Assembly (NCBI RefSeq): GCF_020037015.1
Contig: NZ_JAIQDE010000004.1
Location: 186,001 to 250,000, forward strand
Direction of reading: 5' to 3'
DNA: 64,000 nucleotides
DNA from: Corallococcus sp. AS-1-6
GTDB lineage: Bacteria > Myxococcota > Myxococcia > Myxococcales > Myxococcaceae
Positions 46,801-55,495 of the stretch are shown one piece after another. The notes under the pieces were generated by a model. That model was not told where the DNA came from. It saw only the letters and a program-made list of their open reading frames with translations, and searched no databases. Every line of letters begins with the position of its first letter. The stretch's first letter is position 1. The position numbers and the translations under genes are program-made.

Positions 46801-47621
46801 AACTGCACCAGTTGGTCGAACACCAGCGGCCTGGGCAGCCGCAGCGTGGCCCAGGTGTGGAAGAGGGCCTTGGTCTCCGGGTGCAGCGCGCGGGCGTACG
46901 TCCACCGGTCCGCCAGCGACAGCAGCGCGCGCACGGCCTGAAGCTCCGCCGCGTCGTCGCCCTTCGTCACCAGGCTGGAGCCGAACGCGTCCAGGCCCTC
47001 GGGGGTGGCGGTGAGCGCGGCGCGCAGGGCGGCCCAGCGCTCGCGCAGCGCGGGGGCGCGCTCCTGGTGCGCGGGGGGCAGGTTGCCGGCGTGGAGCCGC
47101 TCCAGGTCGAGCAGCGTGAGGATGGACTCCGCCAGGCCGCGCTCCAGGTCTCCGTGCGCGAGCGCGTCCGGGAAGCCCAGCCGCATGAGCAGGCGCATGC
47201 GCTCGTCCAGCGACGGGAACTCCGCGAGCGTCGGGCGGTCCTGCGCGCCCTTCTTGAAGACGCGGCGGGTGATGAACTCGCGCTTGAAGTCGAAGAGGGG
47301 CAGCTCGCCGCGCAGGTGGCGCGCCAGCCGCTCGGACTCCGGGGTGATGCCGAAGAGCGTGGCGACGAAGCGCGAGACGTGGCGGGCCACCTGGATGAGC
47401 AGCTCGGACTCCGCCGGACCGGAGAGGCTGGTGCCACCGGACCCGCGGTAGGCGTCGAACGCCTGGAACAGGTCGGGCGCGTCGTCCTGGAGTCGCGCGT
47501 CGAAGCGCTCCGCCAGCCGGCGCAGGCCGCTGGGCCGGTAGAGGTCTTCGAAGCAGAAGCCCGGGAGGCCCAGTTGGAGCGCCGGGGCAGGGGCGGAGGC
47601 GGGGTCGTTCAAGGCGCGCAT
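43839..47621 (-). CDS. Single-chain NfnB/GltD-like plus NfnA/PyrK-like iron-sulfur flavoprotein
   Basis: 1260 residues, about the size of two Nfn subunits plus an extra domain. Residues 1-300 are helical and unrecognised. A ferredoxin-like/GltD N-terminal region carries Cys317, 320, 328, 356 and Cys388, 396, 399, 403, enough for two 4Fe-4S clusters. An FAD site GLGPAG (462-467) and an NAD(P) site IGGGLTGIDTATEL follow, as in glutamate synthase small subunit and NfnB. From about 930 comes a ferredoxin-reductase-like domain with VVLVGGGLGNAVLF, and a terminal 2Fe-2S set Cys1187, 1193, 1196, 1214, as in PyrK/NfnA. It probably moves electrons between NADH, NADPH and ferredoxin; bifurcation is possible but unproven. 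Confidence 0.85.
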   Translation of the reverse strand: MRALNDPASAPAPALQLGLPGFCFEDLYRPSGLRRLAERFDARLQDDAPDLFQAFDAYRGSGGTSLSGPAESELLIQVARHVSRFVATLFGITPESERLARHLRGELPLFDFKREFITRRVFKKGAQDRPTLAEFPSLDERMRLLMRLGFPDALAHGDLERGLAESILTLLDLERLHAGNLPPAHQERAPALRERWAALRAALTATPEGLDAFGSSLVTKGDDAAELQAVRALLSLADRWTYARALHPETKALFHTWATLRLPRPLVFDQLVQLQRPDARMEEKTEGLEHHLRHRDGFKLTDRRGTPRDVMNEVDYCVICHERQKDSCSKGFPAKDPVAEGHSFKKNPLGIPLTGCPLDERISEAHALKREGDAVAALAMVTLDNPMCAGTGHRICNDCMKACIFQKQEPVNIPLAETATLTDVLDLPWGFEIHGLLTRWNPLNIRRPYALPYVGRNVLVVGLGPAGYTLSHYLLNEGFAVTGVDGLKIEPFPDELVGRNGHALQPIRDWRELTRELDERVLEGFGGVSEYGITVRWDKNFLTLIHLTLARREGMRIYGGIRFGGTLTVEDAWALGFDHVAIAAGAGRPTIIGMKNNLIRGIRKASDFLMALQLTGAFKRDALANLQVQLPAIVIGGGLTGIDTATELMAYYPVQVEKTLERHEKLVADLGEDSVLARLDAEERATYQTFLEHGRAVRAERQRARAEGRAPDFIHLVRAWGGVSLVYRRGLTESPAYRLNHEEVSKALEEGIRFIERMSPTEALPDDSGAVRAIRFERMVTVDGKLKGSGQFFELPAKTVCVAAGTSPNVTYEKEYPGTFQLDEAQEYFQGHELVEDPEAGFRLQPVEAREDPEAKVGFFTSYQRDGRFVSFYGDNHPTYAGNVVKAMASAKDGHPQVARLFAKEVAGLDFHDTAAQEARESKRAAHFATLDEAFLATVVGVNRLTPTIVEVVVKAPFAASHFAPGQFYRLQNYERNAPLVDGVRLTMEGLALTGAWVDKEKGLMGTIVLEMGSSSRLCAALKPGEPVVLMGPTGAPTEIGQNETVVLVGGGLGNAVLFSIARSLKAAGCRVVYFAGYRLKSDSFKQDEIEAGTDQVIWSVDSGDLLDVRRPQDAAFRGNVVQAMVAYAEGKLGVTPVISLSEVDRIIAIGSDRMMRAVAEARHGVLQPFLKPGHEAIGSINSPMQCMMKEICAQCLQRHVDPATGKETWVFSCYNQDQRLDHVDFVNLNQRLRGNTVLEKQGDAFLAQLLKKAPGLKRV

Positions 47622-47758
47622 GTCATGGGACTTCGGGGGAGGCTGGGAGGCAGGCAGCTTAGGGCCTGGAGGCTGGCGGGGGCGATGGCCGTCATGGGCC
47701 GGACTTGCCCCGCCCGACGTGTTGAGGCGGTGGGCCCCAGCGGCTACGGTGCGCCGCC

Positions 47759-48694
47759 ATGATGGACAACGCCGCCCGTCGCGCCTCCGAACCGCACCTG
47801 GCCCCCGTGCCGGATGCCTGTTACCTGTGCAAGGGAGGGCGCCTGCGGCTGCGTCACCGGGCGCGCGGCGGCGCCCAGGCCCAGGGGGCGGCGGCCTACA
47901 ACTGCACGTCCTTCGGCCACCGGAGCCACCCGCCCATCTGGGGCTGCGAGGACTGCGGGATGCTGTTCCAGTGGCCCCTCCAGTCCCCGGACACGCTGCT
48001 GCAGGCGTACCAGGACGTGGAGGATCCGCTCTACGTCGCGGAGAAGGACAACCGCTACCACACGTTCCGCCGCGTGCTGCGCGAGCTGGGCCCGGCCCGG
48101 GACCGCACGCTGCTGGATGTGGGGGCCTACTGCGGCTACTTCCTGGACGTGTCGCGCGAGGCGGGCTTCCGCCCGGAGGGGCTGGAGCTGTCGCGCTGGG
48201 CGGCCGGCAACGCGCGGAGCCTGGGCTTCACGGTGCACGGCGTCCCCTTGCGGGAGCTGGCGGCGAAGGGGCTGCAGTACGACGTGGTGACGCTGTGGGA
48301 CGTGGTGGAGCACTTCGCGGATCCGCGCGAGGAGCTGAAGGCGGCGCTCAAGCTGGTGCGCCCCGGCGGCCGCATCTACCTGTCCACCATCGACGCGGGC
48401 AGCCTGCTGGCGCGCCTCATGGGCGGGCAGTGGCCGTGGCTGATGGACATGCACCTCTTCTATTTCGGCCGCCGCACCCTGGCGATGCTGCTGGAGGAGG
48501 TGGGCTTCCGCGTCACGGACGTCCGGACGTACACGCACATCATCTCCGCGGACTACCTGCTGCGGAAGGTGGGGGCGAGCTTCACGCCCGCGGCGCCGGT
48601 GCTGGAGCTGATGCGGCGGGGTGTGCCGTCGAGCTGGTCCATCCCGTTCAACCTGGGCGACAACATGCTGATGGCCGCCGAGCGGCCCCTCTAA
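47759..48694 (+). CDS. SAM-dependent methyltransferase with N-terminal zinc ribbon
   Basis: 311 residues. The N-terminus carries Cys21-x2-Cys24 and Cys63-x2-Cys66, a probable zinc ribbon seen in methyltransferases of polysaccharide clusters. The methyltransferase core has LLDVGAYCGYFL (motif I, about 118-129), GLELS and LWDVVEHFADP. The C-terminal part matches sugar methyltransferase-like proteins. ATG at 47759 (a second ATG follows). It is 17 bases upstream of the polytopic membrane protein and divergent from the oxidoreductase. Likely methylates a glycan residue. Confidence 0.82.
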   Translation: MMDNAARRASEPHLAPVPDACYLCKGGRLRLRHRARGGAQAQGAAAYNCTSFGHRSHPPIWGCEDCGMLFQWPLQSPDTLLQAYQDVEDPLYVAEKDNRYHTFRRVLRELGPARDRTLLDVGAYCGYFLDVSREAGFRPEGLELSRWAAGNARSLGFTVHGVPLRELAAKGLQYDVVTLWDVVEHFADPREELKAALKLVRPGGRIYLSTIDAGSLLARLMGGQWPWLMDMHLFYFGRRTLAMLLEEVGFRVTDVRTYTHIISADYLLRKVGASFTPAAPVLELMRRGVPSSWSIPFNLGDNMLMAAERPL

Positions 48695-48711
48695 GGCCGT
48701 CCCTCCCGACT

Positions 48712-50604
48712 ATGTCTCCCTTGATGCGGCGGGTGCTGCACCCGCTGGTGCTGCTCGTGTTCTTCGCGCTGTCGGCGTTCCACACCTGGCCGCTCGTGTC
48801 CCAGATGAAGGGGTACGTGATGGGCGGGCGCGAAGACGTGTACATGAACATGTGGCACCTGTGGTGGATGCGGCAGGCCCTCTGGGTGCAGCCGCAGAAC
48901 CCCTTCTTCGCGCCCCTCCTGCACTGGCCCCTGGGCGCCGAGCTGTACTGGCACACGCTGGCGCCCGCGAAGACGCTGTGGGGCGTGGCGCTGTTGCCGT
49001 TCATGTCCGTGGAGACGGCGTACAACGTGGTGCTGTTCGGCTCGTTCGTGCTGACGGGCTACACGTCGTGGTTGCTGTTCCGCTACCTGCTGGAGCGCGC
49101 GGGCCATGGGCCCTGGCTCGCGGCGGCGGCGGCGCTGGCGGGCGCGTGCGTGTTCAACTTCTCGCGCTACCACCTCACCCACGGGACGGCGCACCTGAAC
49201 CTCACCGCGCTGGAGGGGCTGCCGCTCTACCTGCTCTGCTTCTTCCGCTGGCTGGACGAGGGCAAGCGCAAGTGGCTGGTGGGGCTGGCGCTGTGCGCGT
49301 TGTACGTGTTGCTGTGTGACTACTACTACCTCGTCTACATCGCGCTCTTCTCGCTGCTGTGGGTGGTGGCGGAACGGTGGAAGCGGGGGCCGCTCTTGTC
49401 CCCGGACACGTGGAGGGATCCGCTCGTGCGCCGGGCGGCGGTGGCGGGCGTGGCCGCGGGGCTCGCGTGCGTGCCGCCCATGGTTCCGCTGATGCTGCAT
49501 GCGTTCCCGGCGCCGCTGCAGATCCACCACGGCGACTCCGACTACTTCACGGACCTGTACGCGTTCTTCATCCCGGACACGCGCTCGGCGTGGATGACGG
49601 AGCTGCCCGAGCAGGCGCGTGAGTTCTCCCTGAACTTCCTGCGCATGAAGATGTCGAGCAACGTGGAGGAGACCGGCACGTTCCTGGGCTGGGTGACGCC
49701 ACTGCTGGCCGCCTTCGCGCTGTGGCGGGGCGTGCCGGAGGGGCGCCGGTGGCTGGGGCTGGGGCTGGGCTTCGCGGTGCTGTCCATGGGTACGGTGCTC
49801 AACATCGGCCTGGAGGACCGGGTGTCGCCGGTGGTGCTGCTCATCGTCACGGTGCTCGCGGTGGCGCTGGTGCCCGCGTGGCGGGAGCGGGTGTGGCGGC
49901 GGGACGTGCTGCTGCTGCTGGGGCTGGCCGTCTACCTGTCGCTGTCGGAGCCGCTGACGGCGTTCAACGTGCCGCTCAAGGTCCAGATTCCGATGCCGTA
50001 CGTGGTGTTCAAGCACGTGGTGCCGCTGTTCTCACGCGGGGGCATGCCGGTGCGCTTCATCCTGCTCACGCTCCTGTCGCTGTCGGTGCTGGTGGCGTTC
50101 GCGGCGGCGCACGCGGGCGCGTGGGCCTCACGGCGCGACGCGCGGCTGGGCGTGGCGGTGGCGCTCGCGGTGGCGCTGGTGCCGAACGTGGAGTACCGGG
50201 GCCTCCAGATGCAGATGCCCCGCATTCCCCGGTTGCCGCCGGTGTTCAACGAGATCCGCGACACCCCCATGCCCGCGGCGGTGCTGACGGACAACGTGCA
50301 GGGGCAGTGGGAGCAGATGTTCCACGGCAAGCCGGTGTCCTACGCCCGGCTGTCCCGGCTGCCGGTGCGGGAGGCGGCGATGGTGGACTCGCGGCTCATC
50401 CGCGCGGCGGAAGGGATGCGCAGCGCGTTCGGCACCGTCACGCCGGAGGAGCGCGAGGAGATGCGGCGCTACCTGAAGGAGCACCACTTCAAGTGGTACG
50501 TCACGCACTTCTTCCACCCCATCCGCCACCAGTTCATCACGGACGAACTGGGCGGCCAGATGGTGCACCAGGACGGCTACGTCACCGTGTACCGCTTCCC
50601 CTGA
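48712..50604 (+). CDS. Polytopic membrane protein, probable GT-C-type glycosyltransferase
   Basis: 630 residues with about ten to twelve transmembrane segments. A large loop after the first helix holds GREDVYMNMWHLWWMRQ, an acidic pair in the position GT-C enzymes use for metal or catalysis, followed by HWPLGAELYWHTLAP. The C-terminal ~120 residues are soluble (DNVQGQWEQMFHGKP). No family name is certain; YfhO-like or oligosaccharyltransferase-like membrane enzymes look similar. The ATG at 48712 lacks a good ribosome site; ATG 48724 is an alternative. Likely part of the surface glycan locus. Confidence 0.7.
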   Translation: MSPLMRRVLHPLVLLVFFALSAFHTWPLVSQMKGYVMGGREDVYMNMWHLWWMRQALWVQPQNPFFAPLLHWPLGAELYWHTLAPAKTLWGVALLPFMSVETAYNVVLFGSFVLTGYTSWLLFRYLLERAGHGPWLAAAAALAGACVFNFSRYHLTHGTAHLNLTALEGLPLYLLCFFRWLDEGKRKWLVGLALCALYVLLCDYYYLVYIALFSLLWVVAERWKRGPLLSPDTWRDPLVRRAAVAGVAAGLACVPPMVPLMLHAFPAPLQIHHGDSDYFTDLYAFFIPDTRSAWMTELPEQAREFSLNFLRMKMSSNVEETGTFLGWVTPLLAAFALWRGVPEGRRWLGLGLGFAVLSMGTVLNIGLEDRVSPVVLLIVTVLAVALVPAWRERVWRRDVLLLLGLAVYLSLSEPLTAFNVPLKVQIPMPYVVFKHVVPLFSRGGMPVRFILLTLLSLSVLVAFAAAHAGAWASRRDARLGVAVALAVALVPNVEYRGLQMQMPRIPRLPPVFNEIRDTPMPAAVLTDNVQGQWEQMFHGKPVSYARLSRLPVREAAMVDSRLIRAAEGMRSAFGTVTPEEREEMRRYLKEHHFKWYVTHFFHPIRHQFITDELGGQMVHQDGYVTVYRFP

Positions 50605-50613
50605 GGGCGGCGC

Positions 50614-51420
50614 TCACCCGCATTCGGCGCGCACCTCGTTCTTGCGCTCCGCTTCGCTCGTGGACACAGAGCTGTCACTCGCGGTCACGGTGATGGTTTC
50701 GTCCGCGGACACCACGGAGCCGCACTCGGCGGCCCCCGCGCCGCACCGGCGTTTGAGGACGAGCGTGCCCTTCTTCTTCGACACCTCCACGCGGGTGAGC
50801 TCGCAGCGGTAGGCGACAGGCCCGGAGGGGCCGGAGACACGCTCGACGGACTCGTCGCCCAGCGTGTCCGCTGTGTCGAGGACCTCACCGCTCTTGCTGA
50901 AGAGGATGAAGTGGAAGCGGGTCTGGAAGACGGTGTCGCCCCGGCCGTCCTCGCCGGGCAGCTCGCTTTCGTCCTGGGTGAAGACGCGCAGGGCCGCACC
51001 CGATGGGAACTTGAGGGTCTCGTCGCGGGGCTTCAGTGCGTCGCCTTCCTGCCGCGGGCAGTCGAGCTGTTCTTCCGGGACGTCCACTTCGCGGCCGTAG
51101 GTGCCCGGGGCCAGCAGCTTGAGCTGTTCGAGGCGGGACGGTGCTTCTCCGGCGGCGCAGGTTCCCAGGAGCCAGACCCAGAAGCCGGGCTTGAGGCCGG
51201 GCAGGGTCTTGCTCTCGATGAGCTGGGGGTAGCCTTCCTGCGGCGTCAGGCCCGTCCGCTCCAGCAGCTTCTCCAGGGGGCCCCAGGCGGCCTCCTGGGC
51301 CTCGGCCTCGGCCTTGTCCTTGGAGCCCTTCCAGATGAGGGCGACGGGCTTGTCTGCCGCCTCGGCCCGCGAGGCCCCGGTGAGGGTCAGCAGGCACAAG
51401 GCGAGGATGTGTGGACGCAT
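50614..51420 (-). CDS. Secreted protein of unknown function
   Basis: 268 residues with a clear signal peptide (cleavage near ASRAEA, residue 21). The mature part has six cysteines spread along the chain, suggesting disulfides, and a beta-rich C-terminal half. I recognise no family. It stops 9 bases from the convergent membrane protein gene and starts about 40 bases from the minus-strand coiled-coil gene upstream. Confidence 0.7.
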   Translation of the reverse strand: MRPHILALCLLTLTGASRAEAADKPVALIWKGSKDKAEAEAQEAAWGPLEKLLERTGLTPQEGYPQLIESKTLPGLKPGFWVWLLGTCAAGEAPSRLEQLKLLAPGTYGREVDVPEEQLDCPRQEGDALKPRDETLKFPSGAALRVFTQDESELPGEDGRGDTVFQTRFHFILFSKSGEVLDTADTLGDESVERVSGPSGPVAYRCELTRVEVSKKKGTLVLKRRCGAGAAECGSVVSADETITVTASDSSVSTSEAERKNEVRAECG

Positions 51421-51461
51421 GGCGGTTCTCCCTTCAATGGGGGAGTACGCCGCCCGCGATA

Positions 51462-52070
51462 TTAATTCTTCTTGGGGCCTCCGCGTTTCGGGCGCGCTGC
51501 CAGGTTGGGCGGACCGCCTTTCGGGGGGGGAGGCTTCGAGGCCCGTGCGTTCTTGGCCCGGGAGGGCTTCGACGGACGCCCGTACTCGATGTCCGGAAGA
51601 GGCCTCTCCCTGGGGGCTGGGGCTTCACCCTCCTCCGCGGGAGGCGGCGGTCTGGGGGCCTCCGGCGGCTGGGGCTTCGCGGCCTGGGCCCTCAGCGTGT
51701 CCACCTCCTTGCGCAGCCGGAGGACCTCCGCGGAGAGCTGGGCGTAGGAGTCCCGCACCAGCCCGTTGAACACGCGCTGCCGGCCCAGGGTCTCGTTGAT
51801 CAACACCTGGCACGTCTTGCGGAAGGCCCACTTGGCCAGCAGCACCGCCTGCCCCATGCCGGCGCGGTGCGTGTGCAGCGGCAGGGCCCGCGTCGTGTCC
51901 GCGTTCTCCTCCAACGCGTGCATGTTGAACGTCAGCGGATCCACGCGCGGCTCCACGCCGTCCTCCGGCACCTCCGCCGGCTCCGACGTGGGCAGCCCGC
52001 GCACGCGCAGCCGCTCTTCAATGCGGGCCACCAGGGCCCCCGTGGGAATGTCCCGTCCGAGCAGCTTCAT
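51462..52070 (-). CDS. Coiled-coil protein with basic Pro-rich tail
   Basis: 202 residues. A central helix pair (about 75-130, ending in AQLSAEVLRLRKEVDTLRAQ) probably forms a coiled coil. The C-terminal 70 residues are Pro, Lys and Arg-rich and look disordered. No enzyme motif. The ATG overlaps the stop of the tandem glycosyltransferase gene by four bases (ATGA), so it is translationally coupled and may scaffold or regulate glycan assembly. Confidence 0.75.
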   Translation of the reverse strand: MKLLGRDIPTGALVARIEERLRVRGLPTSEPAEVPEDGVEPRVDPLTFNMHALEENADTTRALPLHTHRAGMGQAVLLAKWAFRKTCQVLINETLGRQRVFNGLVRDSYAQLSAEVLRLRKEVDTLRAQAAKPQPPEAPRPPPPAEEGEAPAPRERPLPDIEYGRPSKPSRAKNARASKPPPPKGGPPNLAARPKRGGPKKN

Positions 52071-54304
52071 CGGTGTGTCTCCTCCACGATGCGCGCCATC
52101 TCTTCCCGGTACGCCGCGACCACCTGGGGCCACGTGTGCCGTTGCGCGTAGATGCGGGCCCGCTGGCCCATCGCGTCCCGGGCCTCGCCCACCTCGCGCA
52201 GCCCTTCGACGAACGACGCCAGCCCCCGGTACACCCGGCCCGCGCCGCTGCGCTCCACCTGTCCCACCAGGACCTCCGAGTGCCCGTTCACCAGCACCGG
52301 CGTGCCCTGCGCGAACGCCTCCAGCGTCAGCAGCGACAGGCTCTCGAACTTCGACGGCACCACCACCGCCAGCGCTCCCGCCAGCGCGTCGTGCTTGTCC
52401 TGTTCGGAGATGCGCCCCACGTGCCGCACGCCCTCGCCGCTCACGTCCATGTGCGCCTCGCCCGCGAGCACCAGCTCCGGCGCGTCCTGGTAGCTCGCCC
52501 GAAGCTGGCGGTGGAACTTCAGCAGGTCCGGCACGCCCTTGCCCGGCTCCAGCCGGCCCACGTAGAGCAGGTAGCGGCCGTGCACGCCGTACTTCGCCCG
52601 GAAGCGGTCGGGCACCGCCGGCAGCGCGTCCACGCCCACGCCCACCACGCGCGCCCGCGCATGGTTCGGGTGGAAGCGCCCGAGCATCGCGACCTCCTCC
52701 GGCGTGTTGCACATCAGCACCCGGGGACGGTTGAACACGTCCGCGTAGACGCCGAAGCGGATGGGCGGCTCGTCGTGCGCGGTGGGCACCAGCATCGCGC
52801 GGTCCGCCACCAGCGGCAGCCCCCACGCCGTGGGCGCGTAGAGGTACGTGAAGAACAGGTAGCCGTCGTACGCGCCCTGCGTGGTGCCCAGGTGCTCCAT
52901 CAGCCCGGGGCTCAGCGGGCCCTGCTCGGCCACCCACTGCTCTTCCCGCAGCCGCTCGTTGCCGTGGCCGAACACATGGCGCGACAGGTCGTTGAACGCG
53001 TGGATGTTGCGCGTGCGCGTCACCGGGAAGCGCAGCACCTTCGTGCGGCCCACGCGGTCCTCGCCGGGCGGGAAGGTGTTCTCCCACGTCAGGTGGTTCT
53101 TCGCGCAGGTCGTCACCACCGTGATGTCCCAGTGCGGCGCCAGGTGCTCCGCCACCTGCGCGGCGTGCGCCTCCGCGCCGCCCGTCACCTCGCCATAGCG
53201 CTGCACCACCAGCGCCACGCGCGGACGCTTCGCCGGGGCCTTGCGCGGACGGGGCGGCGGCGCCACCACGCCCTCCAGCGCGCGCGTCAGCGACACCTGC
53301 GCGGCGGTGGGGGAGAAGTGCTGGAGCCGGCGCGCCTGACCGTCGAGCACCGCCTTGCGCAAGGCCTTGTCCTCGCTCAGGTCCACCGCCAGCTCCGCGA
53401 GGAACGCGTAGCGCTTCTGGTCGAACGCGATGCCCGCGCCGCCCAGCGTCTCCGGCACCGCCGCCGCCGCGTACGCGAGCACCGGCACCTCGGAGGCCAT
53501 GGCTTCGATGATGGGCACGCTGAAGCCCTCGTGCTCGCTCATGGAGACGAACACGGACGCGGAGCGGTACACGGCCACCAGCTCCGGATGCGACAGGCGC
53601 CCCAGGAAGTGCACCCCGCTCAGGTCCTTCAGCTCGCGCTGGAGCATCTTGAAGTAGCGGCTGCCCGGCTCGTAGCCGCCGACCATCAGTAGGCGCGCCT
53701 GGGGACGGATGCGCAGGAGCTCCCGGTGCAGCGCGAGCAGGTCCTCGAAGCGCTTGTGCGGCATCACCCGGCTCACCGACACCAGGGTGGGGCCGGGCCC
53801 GGAGAGCTCCGCGAGCTTCGCCGCGTCCGCCACGGGCGCGGCGAAGCGCTCCTTCTCGATGAAGAGCTGCACGGTGTGCACGTTGCGGTGGCCCGCGACG
53901 CGCAGCTCCGCGCTGTTGTAGTCCGAGTCCCCGATGGACACGTCCAGGAAGGGCGCCATCGCGGCCACCTGCGCGCGGCCGGCCACCAGCGCGTGCTCCA
54001 GCGGGGTGTCCCGGTAGAAGCGCGCGGGGCTGATGTTGTGGAACACCACGCCGCGCTTGCAGTCCATGTGCATCAGCCGCCCGCTCAGCGGGGACGCGAT
54101 GCCGTGGTGGTACAGCACCAGGTCGTCCGGCTTCGGCTTCAGCGTGAAGACGTGGCGGGCCAGGCCCTGCAGCCCTCCGGCGACCTCTTCCGCGTAGATG
54201 TCCCCTACGTGCCCCATGCGGCGCAGCAGGAGTTGCAGATGGAGCGCGGCCTGACCGGAGGCGTCGCCGGGGCCGAAGCTTGGGATCAACTGGTGGACCG
54301 CCAT
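52067..54304 (-). CDS. Tandem GT4 glycosyltransferase (two catalytic domains)
   Basis: 745 residues made of two GT-B/GT4 enzymes joined by a Pro/Lys/Arg-rich linker at about 355-375. The first half has VSVSRVMPHKRFEDLL and the E-x7-E motif in SEHEGFSVPIIEAMA. The second half has QRYGEVTGGAEAHA, YVGRLEPGKGV and FESLSLLTLEAFA, also E-x7-E. Both should be active, so the protein may add two sugars in sequence. ATG at 54304 is the only reasonable start although no ribosome site is obvious. Divergent from the GT4 gene at 54348, 43 bases apart. Confidence 0.88.
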   Translation of the reverse strand: MAVHQLIPSFGPGDASGQAALHLQLLLRRMGHVGDIYAEEVAGGLQGLARHVFTLKPKPDDLVLYHHGIASPLSGRLMHMDCKRGVVFHNISPARFYRDTPLEHALVAGRAQVAAMAPFLDVSIGDSDYNSAELRVAGHRNVHTVQLFIEKERFAAPVADAAKLAELSGPGPTLVSVSRVMPHKRFEDLLALHRELLRIRPQARLLMVGGYEPGSRYFKMLQRELKDLSGVHFLGRLSHPELVAVYRSASVFVSMSEHEGFSVPIIEAMASEVPVLAYAAAAVPETLGGAGIAFDQKRYAFLAELAVDLSEDKALRKAVLDGQARRLQHFSPTAAQVSLTRALEGVVAPPPRPRKAPAKRPRVALVVQRYGEVTGGAEAHAAQVAEHLAPHWDITVVTTCAKNHLTWENTFPPGEDRVGRTKVLRFPVTRTRNIHAFNDLSRHVFGHGNERLREEQWVAEQGPLSPGLMEHLGTTQGAYDGYLFFTYLYAPTAWGLPLVADRAMLVPTAHDEPPIRFGVYADVFNRPRVLMCNTPEEVAMLGRFHPNHARARVVGVGVDALPAVPDRFRAKYGVHGRYLLYVGRLEPGKGVPDLLKFHRQLRASYQDAPELVLAGEAHMDVSGEGVRHVGRISEQDKHDALAGALAVVVPSKFESLSLLTLEAFAQGTPVLVNGHSEVLVGQVERSGAGRVYRGLASFVEGLREVGEARDAMGQRARIYAQRHTWPQVVAAYREEMARIVEETHR

Positions 54305-54347
54305 GGAGGGCCGTGTGTAGCACACGGGCATGGTATGAGGCGGCCCC

Positions 54348-55445
54348 GTGTCGACCCCTGGACCCATCGCCTTCGACGCCACCCTGTGGGACGAGCCCAC
54401 CACCGGCATCGGCCTGTACACCCGCTGCCTCGCGGAGGCGCTCCAGGCCCAGGGCGTCCGCCTGGACCGGATGGGGGCGCGCAAGTCCGGCGAGCACCCG
54501 CGCGGCGTCCAGAAGCGAACGCCGTGGACGCTGGCCACGCTGCCCCGGCTGCTCAAGGCCTCACCGCCGCCCGTCTACCACGCGCTCAGCAACTTCAACC
54601 TGCCGCTGAGGCGCACGCCGGGCACCGCGTACGTGCTCACCGTGCACGACCTGGTGCCGTTGGATCTGCCGCACACCGTCTCCGCGCCGTACCGCTGGCA
54701 GTTCCGGCTGTGGCTCGCGCGCAGCCTGATGCTCGCGGACCGGCTGGTGTGCATCAGCGAGTGCACGCGCCAGGACCTGGTGCGCCGCTTCCCCCAGGTG
54801 GAGCCGCGCACCGTGGTGGTGCCCAACGGCGTGGACCACGTGAACGCGGCCCCGCTGAGCCCGGCGGACGAGGAGTTCCTCCACGCGCTCAACCTGCCGA
54901 GGGACTACGTGCTGTACGCGGGCTCGCTCGACGTGCGCAAGAACGTGGAGCTGGTGCTGGACGCGCAGGAGCGGCTCAGGGCGCGCGGCCGGCCCTTCAC
55001 GCTCGTGCTCGCGGGGCAGGCCTGGTACGGCTCCGGCACGGTGGAGACGCGCATCGCGCGGCTGCGCTCGGAGGGCCTGGACGTGCGGCCCCTGGGCTAC
55101 CAGACGCCGGCCATCTTCTACGCGCTGATGCGCCGCGCGGCGCTGTTCGTCTTCCCCTCGCGCTACGAGGGCTTCGGCCTGCCGCCGCTGGAGGCCATGC
55201 GCCTGGGTACGCCCACGGTGGTGTCCACGGCGGGCTCGCTGCCGGAGGTGTGCGGCGGTGCCGCGCCCGCGGTGGACCCGGACGACGCGGAGGGGCTGGC
55301 CGCGGTCATCGACCGGCTGCTGCGTTCACCGGAGGAGCGCCGCGCGCTGTCGGAGGCGGGCCAGCGCCAGGCCGCGAAGTTCACCTGGGCCCGCACCGCG
55401 GAGGGGACGCGGGCCGCCTACGATGCGGCGCTGCGCCACCGGTAG
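54348..55445 (+). CDS. GT4-family glycosyltransferase
   Basis: 365 residues. Features are TTGIGLYTRCLAEAL near the N-terminus, YAGSLDVRKNVELVL, and the E-x7-E motif in PSRYEGFGLPPLEAMRLG. The closest relatives by look are rhamnosyl- or mannosyltransferases of O-antigen type loci. GTG start at 54348. With gmd and rmd nearby, GDP-D-rhamnose or GDP-mannose is a plausible donor. Confidence 0.88.
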   Translation: MSTPGPIAFDATLWDEPTTGIGLYTRCLAEALQAQGVRLDRMGARKSGEHPRGVQKRTPWTLATLPRLLKASPPPVYHALSNFNLPLRRTPGTAYVLTVHDLVPLDLPHTVSAPYRWQFRLWLARSLMLADRLVCISECTRQDLVRRFPQVEPRTVVVPNGVDHVNAAPLSPADEEFLHALNLPRDYVLYAGSLDVRKNVELVLDAQERLRARGRPFTLVLAGQAWYGSGTVETRIARLRSEGLDVRPLGYQTPAIFYALMRRAALFVFPSRYEGFGLPPLEAMRLGTPTVVSTAGSLPEVCGGAAPAVDPDDAEGLAAVIDRLLRSPEERRALSEAGQRQAAKFTWARTAEGTRAAYDAALRHR

Positions 55446-55495
55446 GCGAACGGCGCCAGAGGTCAACCGGCCCGGCAAGGGCCCCCTGGAGGAAC

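Noticed and set aside
44736-47762. Open frame of 1008 codons on the plus strand opposite the large oxidoreductase
   Set aside because: Same reason: composition is a shadow of the minus-strand gene, which has complete cofactor motifs.
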